Of a stretch of 64,000 bases of DNA, positions 42,748-50,200 are shown in pieces. Origin of the DNA: Phocaeicola massiliensis B84634 = Timone 84634 = DSM 17679 = JCM 13223 (GTDB taxonomy: Bacteria > Bacteroidota > Bacteroidia > Bacteroidales > Bacteroidaceae); contig NZ_KB905472.1 in the NCBI RefSeq assembly GCF_000382445.1, forward strand, positions 2,218,602-2,282,601. Direction: 5' to 3'. The translations under genes were made by a program, and so were the position numbers. The notes under the pieces were generated by a model. The model had not been told where the DNA came from, did no database searches, and saw only the letters and a list, made by a program, of their open reading frames with translations. Each line of letters opens with the position of its first letter. Position 1 is the first letter of the stretch.

Positions 42748-44091
42748 TTAATCGGGATCGGTTATCTTATAAAAGCATTTACCCCGGTCACCGATTGGTT
42801 GTTTAATAATCTTTGCCGAACAGGGTTCATCCAATACTACATCCTTTAACTGTTTTATAAGAGCCTCCGAACCGGTAAAGGAGATATGTTCCACCCAATC
42901 CATTTTCGGAGTGCCGTCCTCGTTAGTGAGCAAAACTCCGGTTTTATCCTTTACCTGCTCGTAGATATCATACTGAATGATCAGGCATTCACCCTTATAC
43001 TTGGATTCTTTTACCTCGAAACCTTTCAGGTGGATTTCCCTGTTCAAAATGTCATCAATGTGGTATTTATCTCCCGTGAGATTACCACCGCTGTTTGTTA
43101 CTTCACTGAATGTTTTCATATTGAGAGTTTTTAATAAATAAATGCTATTGCAATGCTGCATGAACCCCAACCGGCTGGATGCCTGTATTCGGATCTCCTC
43201 ATCACTCAGCCCACGTTTGCGTAATTTTGCCACCTCACGGCAGAGGTTTTTCTTGTTCTGCTTACGGGCGAGGCAATAATCATGAAACGTCACGTATCCC
43301 ACGTAATTAACACCCCTGCTCTCTACCGGGAAAACCTGATAATTCGGCTTTATACTCAAAGCACGTTCATTATTCAGGTAGTGGTTGATAAACACAAGGG
43401 TTCCGTGGAGCTTTCCCTTATCCCCGTCCAGCAGGACAATATCATCAGCAAAACGGTAGTAATACCGGATGCCCATTTCTTCTTTCATGATATGATCCAG
43501 CTCTGAAAGGTACAAGTTTGCGAAAAATTGGGAGAGATAGTTCCCGATAGGCACTCCGCTCTCTGGCGAGTCCACGATGCCGTCAAGCAAGGCAAGCAGC
43601 CGGGCATCTTTCAACTTCCGGCGAATCACCTGTTTCATGATCTCGTGGTCTATACTCGGATAAAACTTGCGCACATCGATTTTCAGGCAGTACCGGGTTC
43701 CCTCCGGATCCGCTTTCAAGTCACGGCGGAGCTTGTATAAAAGAGGATGAATTCCACGCCCACGGATACAAGAATAGGTATCACGGGTGAAGTTCGAGAG
43801 CCATATCGGTTCAATCACCTGCATTATCGCCCAATGAACGACACGATCCCTGAAAGGAAGTTTAAAGATCTTCCTCTCTTTAGGTTCGTAAATGATGAAA
43901 GTTTTATATTCGGAGGTGCGGTAAGTACCGGTGATAAGTTCACGCTGGAGCTGTAATAGGTTCGCCTCCAAATGGGAGCCGTACTCTATTACTTCGCTTC
44001 GGCGAGTTTTGTGACGGGCGGCGTTGTGAAACGCCTGTTCGAGATTGCCATATTCGACAACTCGTTCAAACAAATTTCCATACCTTTTCAT
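42748..44091 (-). CDS. Diversity-generating retroelement reverse transcriptase
   Basis: The 447-residue protein starts MKRYGNLFERVVEYGNLEQA, the usual DGR-RT opening. It has LPFRDRVVHWAIMQVIEPIW, the IGNYLSQFFANLYLSELDH block of DGR RTs, and the catalytic RFADDIVLL (YxDD-type). After the thumb region, residues from about 320 on form an extra C-terminal domain (VTNSGGNLTGDKYHIDDILNR..., later FTGSEALIKQL). The frame is open upstream to a GTG at 44265 inside the template repeat, but the ATG at 44091 matches the family start. It copies TR RNA into adenine-mutagenised cDNA for the target gene. Confidence 0.95.
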   Translation of the reverse strand: MKRYGNLFERVVEYGNLEQAFHNAARHKTRRSEVIEYGSHLEANLLQLQRELITGTYRTSEYKTFIIYEPKERKIFKLPFRDRVVHWAIMQVIEPIWLSNFTRDTYSCIRGRGIHPLLYKLRRDLKADPEGTRYCLKIDVRKFYPSIDHEIMKQVIRRKLKDARLLALLDGIVDSPESGVPIGNYLSQFFANLYLSELDHIMKEEMGIRYYYRFADDIVLLDGDKGKLHGTLVFINHYLNNERALSIKPNYQVFPVESRGVNYVGYVTFHDYCLARKQNKKNLCREVAKLRKRGLSDEEIRIQASSRLGFMQHCNSIYLLKTLNMKTFSEVTNSGGNLTGDKYHIDDILNREIHLKGFEVKESKYKGECLIIQYDIYEQVKDKTGVLLTNEDGTPKMDWVEHISFTGSEALIKQLKDVVLDEPCSAKIIKQPIGDRGKCFYKITDPD

Positions 44092-44244
44092 GGTCTGTTT
44101 CTGCGGTTCTGAGTGTCTGAGTGTCTGCTTTGCCTTACTCGGAAGCGTTCGAACCGTTACCGGCCTACCAGCGTCCTTTTGAGCGTTCGTCATCTTTTGC
44201 CAAGTGGCAAGGTCTTTCACCCCATCTAACCGTTTCCTAACTGC

Positions 44245-44366
44245 AAAGTATAGGGGAGCGGACACATTCGCATTCGAATTCGAGGCTGCATTGTTCGTAT
44301 TCGTAGCAAACGCCCCTGCATTCGTGCCATTGTTAGCGTTAGCACCGGAGAGGCGGACACGAAGCC
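44245..44366 (-). repeat. DGR template repeat (TR)
   Basis: These 122 bp align without gaps to the variable repeat at 44610-44731. There are 14 differences, each at an adenine of the minus (sense) strand; the other 13 adenines and all 95 non-adenine positions are identical. Read in the target frame, TR is rich in AAT/AAC codons (Asn), the codon type whose mutation at adenines reaches many residues without creating stop codons. TR lies about 50 nt downstream of a promoter. Confidence 0.97.
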
Positions 44367-44415
44367 TGCGTCACACTAAGGGTAAAAACAACCTGTTAAA
44401 CTTGGTTTAACGATG

Positions 44416-44450
44416 CAAAGATAAGCCTTTTAACTACATTTTCCCAAAAC
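44416..44450 (-). promoter_or_regulatory. Promoter of the template RNA and RT
   Basis: On the minus strand, TTTTG (44445-44450 region) is followed after about 21 nt by TATCTTTG (44416-44423), a clear Bacteroides promoter. Transcription from about 44409 would give an RNA containing TR and then the RT message. Confidence 0.75.
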
Positions 44451-44473
44451 CGGCAAAAAAATCACAAAAATCG

Positions 44474-44491
44474 ACTCGCCTAACGGCGAGT
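44474..44491 (-). promoter_or_regulatory. 7-bp GC hairpin with tetraloop between target gene and TR
   Basis: ACTCGCC (44474-44480) and GGCGAGT (44485-44491) enclose a 4-nt loop. Its size and loop length fit the stem-loop found downstream of VR in several DGRs that enhances retrohoming. Here it lies 119 bp from VR, farther than usual, so it may instead be the terminator of the tail operon. Confidence 0.55.
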
Positions 44492-44579
44492 TCTGAAACC
44501 CGCCGAACAGCTTTCCAAAAACTCTCAATACAAAACTTCAAAGAACGTTCTTTTCCTGTTTCCGTTTTCCGTTTTCGTT

Positions 44580-46016
44580 TTAGGCCGACATCACCGGATC
44601 CGCATCGAAAAAGCAGAGGGGAGCGGACACAGACGCATACGAATACGAGGCTGCATTGCTCGTAGTCGTAGCAAACGCCCCCGCAGCCGTGCCATAGTTA
44701 GCGCCAGCACCGGAGAGGCGGACACGAAGCCCTTTGGATGATGCTGAACTCTCCCAAAAATAGTCACAAAAATAAGTCGAGGCGGTCGCTCCGATTTCGG
44801 TCGGCATGGCGCAAAGCAAGTAGTAACTTTTCTGTTTGATATAACCGCCGGTTCTCGGAACCTCGCAAACCTTGATTAGACCGGAAATCGAATTGTCATC
44901 ATAACCGGCATAAAGGGACGGGGCAACATAAACCTCGGATTTCTCATCACCCACGTTATCGATAAGCCCCCGGACAATTTTCCATATATGGCCGAAAGGA
45001 TGTTTCAGGCCAAAGAACACCGGAACCTTTGCCGCATAATGCAGCGAGCCGTCCTCCTTTAGCACGTTGAACGTGGTTTCACCGCAACCGTCACCCAACT
45101 CAATACCCGCAGAGGTCGGAACAACCGGATAATAACCCCACTGATCCCAATTCGGCATATTAGTGGTTCCGGCTCCGAGGCCACCCTGATACAGACCGTT
45201 GCTATCCTTTTCAGCAATCACGGTCTCCTGCATATTGCGGGTTCCGAATATAATCATGAAAAGGATTTCAACAACGGCCTGAGCCACGTACCAATTAGCA
45301 TCCCAACCCTCGCCACGCTTACGGGCATAAGTTGAAAAACTACGGTACTGCAGAGCGGTTGCCACCATACCAAGCTGAGTGCGATAGGTTCCGTCACGGC
45401 TCGCATCATTGCCACCTCCACGATATTGGGCGGCATCACTCACAACCGAGCAAAGAATGGCGTTCGTTCTATCCATCACGCCACCACCGAGGGCGGAAAG
45501 GCCACCGGCGGGAATATACACGCACTGTTTGCCTTTGATAGGAGAAAGAGAAACCGCATAATATTTCAGATTCCCCACTTTCCACTCGGCAAAATAGAAA
45601 CCGGTATTCCAACACCACATATACTGCCCCATCGTGCCATCCAGCTTGGCCGGTGTGCCGTCCTCGAAACGGTAGTGGTTCGTGGGATCCAGCTTGCGCC
45701 GGGTACGGTCATCCTGAACAAGGTAACAACCAAGCCCCAGCAGCTCAGGCAGCTTGCGGAGCATATCAAGGCTGCCGTGATAACCGGCGGCTCGGTACGT
45801 GGAATTCGATTCATTCCAATAACGTCCACAAACGGCATTGGCGGCGGAGGTAACAGCCTCCGACAAATTCATAACTTTGGACTCTCCATCCGTATCCAGC
45901 ACCTCGATGCGCATATCGCTCACGCTGCCGGAGGCAGTATCGAGTTCGCTGATCTTCTTTCCGGCTTCAAAAGCCGAAAGCATCGCTAATACACGAGTTT
46001 CCTGATCGCTTGTCAT
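44580..46016 (-). CDS. DGR target protein, phage tail adhesin with C-type-lectin-like C-terminus
   Basis: The 478-residue protein has an N-terminal tail-attachment region (QETRVLAMLSAFEAGKKISELD). The C-terminal half resembles FGE/C-type-lectin-fold DGR targets (YMWCWNTGFYFAEW, YRSFSTYARKRGEGW). The variable repeat occupies residues about 429-469, ending ten residues before the stop (FDADPVMSA). Twelve codons differ from TR, ten of them changing the residue: Asn becomes Gly, Tyr, Ala, Thr or Ser, and one Tyr becomes Cys. As the last gene of the tail module it should be the receptor-binding tip. ATG 46016 is used; an in-frame TTG lies at 46025. Confidence 0.92.
   Translation of the reverse strand: MTSDQETRVLAMLSAFEAGKKISELDTASGSVSDMRIEVLDTDGESKVMNLSEAVTSAANAVCGRYWNESNSTYRAAGYHGSLDMLRKLPELLGLGCYLVQDDRTRRKLDPTNHYRFEDGTPAKLDGTMGQYMWCWNTGFYFAEWKVGNLKYYAVSLSPIKGKQCVYIPAGGLSALGGGVMDRTNAILCSVVSDAAQYRGGGNDASRDGTYRTQLGMVATALQYRSFSTYARKRGEGWDANWYVAQAVVEILFMIIFGTRNMQETVIAEKDSNGLYQGGLGAGTTNMPNWDQWGYYPVVPTSAGIELGDGCGETTFNVLKEDGSLHYAAKVPVFFGLKHPFGHIWKIVRGLIDNVGDEKSEVYVAPSLYAGYDDNSISGLIKVCEVPRTGGYIKQKSYYLLCAMPTEIGATASTYFCDYFWESSASSKGLRVRLSGAGANYGTAAGAFATTTSNAASYSYASVSAPLCFFDADPVMSA
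44610..44731 (-). repeat. DGR variable repeat (VR)
   Basis: The VR forms the 3' end of the target gene, stopping 30 bp before the end of the stop codon. All 14 differences from TR are at TR adenines, changed to G, T or C. The 3' part TCCGCTCCCC, identical in TR and VR, is a candidate initiation-of-mutagenic-homing (IMH) core. The unchanged adenines show that mutagenesis is partial, as in other DGRs. Confidence 0.97.
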
Positions 46017-46029
46017 ATTTATCAAGTTT

Positions 46030-46929
46030 TTAAGTTAAACGTATTCTGCCTTTACTGTCAACCCGGATTTTACCGCCTCCGGTAAGGCGGACGGACGGAG
46101 CCTGAACCGTCACGTTTATGGTCTTGTACAAGTGGGTGGCCTGTGTCGGGATCACGTGGATCCGGCTCGTTCCGTTCTTGAGTGGAGTAACGACACCGGC
46201 GGGATCCACGCTCACGGCCACGTCATCACCCAAGAACAAAACATTCTGCAGGGAGTACGAGGGGAACATCTTGGCCACGATACGCTGAACGTAAGGATTA
46301 CGCTGGGTGATGCGTTTCGTGTAGGTCAGTTCCATTCTCGTGGGAGCCAATGAAGCAGCACCTGATATGGACTCCTGCAGCTGCTTCATTTTCTCGATTT
46401 CGGCCTCTGCAGCGGTGGCCGTACTGCTCGCACGGGCGGCAGCGGCAAGAGCTTCCGATTTGGCCGCATTTACAGAGCTGGCCTCCTTATTCGCCGTATC
46501 AGCTGCGGAGGACGCTTTCGTGGCGGCATTCGTGGCATTGGAGGCGGCTCCGTTGGCTGCGTCCGTGGCTTTCTTTGCCGCTTCGGTAGCTGCTCCGGCA
46601 GTACCGGCGGCATCATTGGCACTTTTGGCAGCGTTATTGGCCGCTGTGGTTGCCTTATCTGCATTACCTGCAGACGTGTTGGCTTTTACTGCGGCTTCAT
46701 TGGCGGCTTTCGTTGCCCCGCTGACCGCATCCAATGCCACGTCCTGCAATTTGGAGATAGGAGCCTCTACTACTTCCGGCACGCCACCGTTAAAGCGCAA
46801 AGCCGGAAGCGAGAGAAGCCCGTCCAACGAGGTGGCCACCGGTAGATCACCCACGCCTTTGGATTCGGCTCGGATGATCGCACGCACACGTTTAGCGATT
46901 TCCTGCAATTGAGCTTCTGTCAGTACCAT
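46030..46929 (-). CDS. Ala-rich coiled-coil tail fibre protein with Ig-like C-terminus
   Basis: The 299-residue protein has a short N-terminal domain, then residues about 65-190 dominated by Ala, Thr, Ser, Lys and Asn in short repeats (ATEAAKKATDAANGAASNAT), a long helical stalk. The end (VSVDPAGVVTPLKNGTSRIHV) looks like a small beta-sandwich (Big_2-like). It is a likely fibre stalk carrying or adjoining the DGR target, which follows after 13 bp. No fibre domain is certain. Confidence 0.75.
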   Translation of the reverse strand: MVLTEAQLQEIAKRVRAIIRAESKGVGDLPVATSLDGLLSLPALRFNGGVPEVVEAPISKLQDVALDAVSGATKAANEAAVKANTSAGNADKATTAANNAAKSANDAAGTAGAATEAAKKATDAANGAASNATNAATKASSAADTANKEASSVNAAKSEALAAAARASSTATAAEAEIEKMKQLQESISGAASLAPTRMELTYTKRITQRNPYVQRIVAKMFPSYSLQNVLFLGDDVAVSVDPAGVVTPLKNGTSRIHVIPTQATHLYKTINVTVQAPSVRLTGGGKIRVDSKGRIRLT

Positions 46930-46932
46930 AAC

Positions 46933-47253
46933 TTATCCGTCTATCAATTTGACAATTTGTGCGTAACCGCCGGGGCTCAAAACCAATGCGGCTTCTTTTA
47001 TCATTAGAGCCTCCTCCGCTGAGATTTCGATATCTCCGGTGGATTGATAGATCTTAAGGCTCAAGCTATAAGCACGGATTTTTTCATCACCACTCAAAGC
47101 ATTCACCCTCTCATCTCTCCACTCCCCACTGAATAGGATCGGAGCAATGACATCTTTCATCAGCTGCTCCTGTTCCACATCCGTACCCTCTACCTTTTTC
47201 GTGATCACCAACCCCTTATAATTCATAAAGGGAACATTCAAATTCACTTTCAT
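46933..47253 (-). CDS. Small phage tail-module protein, unknown function
   Basis: The 106-residue protein (MKVNLNVPFMNYKGLVITKKVE...) has no recognised domain; its composition resembles other small structural or assembly proteins. The ATG at 47253 is chosen over 47289 because a strong AAAGGAGG ribosome site lies about 6 nt upstream, unusual for Bacteroides genes and a hint that translation is tuned. It lies between the tail-tip and fibre genes. Confidence 0.7.
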   Translation of the reverse strand: MKVNLNVPFMNYKGLVITKKVEGTDVEQEQLMKDVIAPILFSGEWRDERVNALSGDEKIRAYSLSLKIYQSTGDIEISAEEALMIKEAALVLSPGGYAQIVKLIDG

Positions 47254-47272
47254 AAATACCTCCTTTTTATTA

Positions 47273-50200
47273 TTACCAGTTATTATCATTCATTGCGCCC
47301 ACTATCCATCCTCTGCCTAATAAGTTAGAAGCCGGTGAAGGACTCATGAAATCCGCTATATTCCTACAATCAGCGATAGTACCGCCCGGCCATTTTACCT
47401 TATTGCCATTCGAGTAGATATAAATTTCACTATTTTGATTATTCGCATTCATGACCGTTACCCGCTGGCTTTTCATCCCGCTCAATAAATACCGGTACGT
47501 CCCTGAAACCTTTATGATCACCAAGTCAACAGGGAAACCGGAAGCATCCCCAGTGGTTCCGTATAACGGAATGGTATAATAGGTCTCGTTATTGGATGAC
47601 GTGGCCGAGGGTAGGGAGACATATACCTTACCGGTTTCCGTATCCAAACCATTTACGTAATAGTAACCATAACTGCCATATACCACCAGTGTATTGCGTT
47701 GCCTTGCCCCGAAATTACCACGACACCAAACATCGGAGGTATGGAAACGGAAAGAACGTTTTTTGTCATAGTCATAGCCCTGATGATACAGGTCACCGTT
47801 AAACCACATCTTTCCATCACTGCCAAAGGAGATGCCTCCGACAATATCCCCGCTATTATTCACGCAGTTTAAGGATTTGAAGGAACCCGACACACCGACA
47901 ACCGTTCCGCTGAACTCGCCGTTCTTGGCGATTATCTTTCCATCCGTGGTGAATTGTACGTTACCATTCGCAGTTACAAGCCCCTCCAGCTTGATATGCT
48001 TGGCGTTTATTGTCACGGAGTCCGCCGCTTGGTTGATATAGGAAACAATCGTATCACCATTCTCAAGCGTCTTGCTCGCCCATAACTTATTGCCGTCTGC
48101 AGTAGTAATCCACCCAGCCTTGCTGATGGTTCCGTCTATCGTATCCACCCGGCTAACAATGGCATTGATTTGTTGTGCCGTCACGTGAAAGCTGCTCTCG
48201 TGCGTGGTGACACGATTGCCAAGACTGTCCACCTCGGTAATGGTAGCCCACAGCTTGTTGCCGTCTGTCGTGGTGATCCAACCGGCGGTCTTGATGGTAT
48301 GGTCTATGATTCCCAAATCATCCTCCGCCTTATCGATACGGCTCACGATAGCATTGATCTGCTGCGCCGTCACGTGAAAGCTGCTCTCGTGCGTGGTGAC
48401 ACGATTGCCAAGACTGTCCACCTCGGTAATGGTAGCCCACAGCTTGTTACCGTCTGCCGTGGTGATCCAACCGGCGGTCTTGATGGTATGGTCTATCTTA
48501 TTCACCTCCTCGGCCACGGCAAGAATATGCTCGGCGGTCTGCTCGAACTTGGTACTGACCTCTTTTTTATAATCCTCTAACGGATGATTGGTCAGGGTTA
48601 GCTGCTCGATATACAAGTCACCGGTAAATTTCAGGAGAAAATCACCGGTTCCGTTCCATACTCCTGATATCTCCAGTATATCAAAGCCCTCACCAGCCGG
48701 AATAACCTGCTCCACATAGGGAGCGGATCCACTGAAACCGGCAGTCAGGCTCCCCTCCTCGGCGCAATGATATTTCAAGGTTAGAAATATGACGCTGCCA
48801 TCTTCCGGCTTGGTGATATCCGCATTCAGCTGGCGAATGTGACTCCGTTTGATCCGGAGCATGAAACGGCCATCGAAAGAGTCAATATCGGCCACCTTGT
48901 TTTTCTCGGAATAGAAATTCACGCCTAAATCAAGCAGCTGCCCTCCGATATCAAATAAAGCCATATCACTCTCACGCTCCCAATAAGCCATGTCATCCTG
49001 AAAGCTGGCGTTTTTCAAAAAGTTATCCTCCTCGGTCATCGTGTTGACAACGCTCTGCATGGCACTTTGCAGCATACCCTCCATTATCTCGAATTTCGTC
49101 CGGACATCCTCACCGGTACGCAGACGGAAATCACCCAGCAGATAGGCGTTGTTGGAATACAGACCATATCCCTGCAGCTGCCCCCACCAATAGGTAATAA
49201 TACCGGCCAGACGTCCAAGCCGGAGACGCACGGCGTTGTCAGGATCCGTTTTCATCCCGTACAGGACATCAAGATACGGACTGCCCTCCTCAACGCTGGT
49301 TTGTTTGATAACCCCTTTGCGGTCTGAATTGGTGGCGGAGTCCACACGGGTAAGCACGTCACGAAAAACAACACTACCCTCATCGCCTACAAAATTCTTA
49401 TAGGTGATGCTATCGAGCCGTTCCTCTCCTTTGGAGGTATCACCGACTTTGGCAGTGACCACCTGCAGTTCGTACTGCTTGATGATACCATCCACGGAAA
49501 AACGCTGAACCATCAGGATATCACCCGGACGGAAAGGGTTGTAAAGGACTCCTTTCTCCGTATCGAGATAGATTGTCTTTGTGCCCGCATCGATGTGATC
49601 GACACGCATCATGTCAGTTGTCAGACGGGTTCCGTTCTCACCCATCAGTTGTGAGATGACAAATTCATACACTCGCATAACCCCACGGACGGTCATCTCG
49701 TCCAGCTCCATGACGGCTTTCTTTTCCTTTACTCCTGCGGCATTAAGCACCTCTTTCCAAAACAATGCCCATCCGGTTCCGCCGGGGAAACCCGAAGTAA
49801 AGACCTCGGAGGAAAGCAGACCTTTGAAAGTGGAGTCTTTCTCTACCGTAAGGCTTTCAACAAGAGCCTCGCCGATAACCTTTATCCCCTTCAAAAAGGT
49901 TTCAAGCTCTTTCGCCGTGTCGGGTATGTCCTTTCTGAGGTATTTGTCTGCCGTTTCTTTTTCCAGCTTGCTCAAGGAATTTGCGATCGTGCGTATTGTC
50001 CGGACGGCGGAAAGGACGTTATACTCGGTGGGATCAATACTGTCCCAGCTTTTCAATACGGTCAGCACGTCCTTATTCAGCTGTTCCTTATAGGCTGCCT
50101 GAATATCCACGATATTACTCTCGATCTGATTGATACGCCCGTAATCAACCGCATACGTGCATTCAATATCCATATCTGTGGTATTATTCACCCGGCGGGA

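Larger units (their letters stand above)
44092..44450 (-). other. DGR leader: promoter, template RNA and RT leader
   Basis: This 359-bp stretch holds, on the minus strand, a promoter (44416-44450), the 122-bp template repeat (44245-44366) and about 150 nt between TR and the RT start. In known DGRs the segment between TR and RT is part of the template RNA and guides cDNA priming. The open frame across it (N-terminal extension of the RT) is probably incidental. Confidence 0.7.

Noticed and set aside
44092..44265. Longer RT N-terminus from GTG 44265
   Set aside because: This start lies inside the TR. The conserved MKRYGNL beginning of DGR RTs is at 44091. The upstream frame is probably open by chance or constrained by RNA.
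46340..46912. 190-codon Ala/Ser-rich ORF opposite the fibre gene
   Set aside because: The minus-strand fibre gene keeps operon spacing and direction. The plus-strand ORF only mirrors its repetitive codons.
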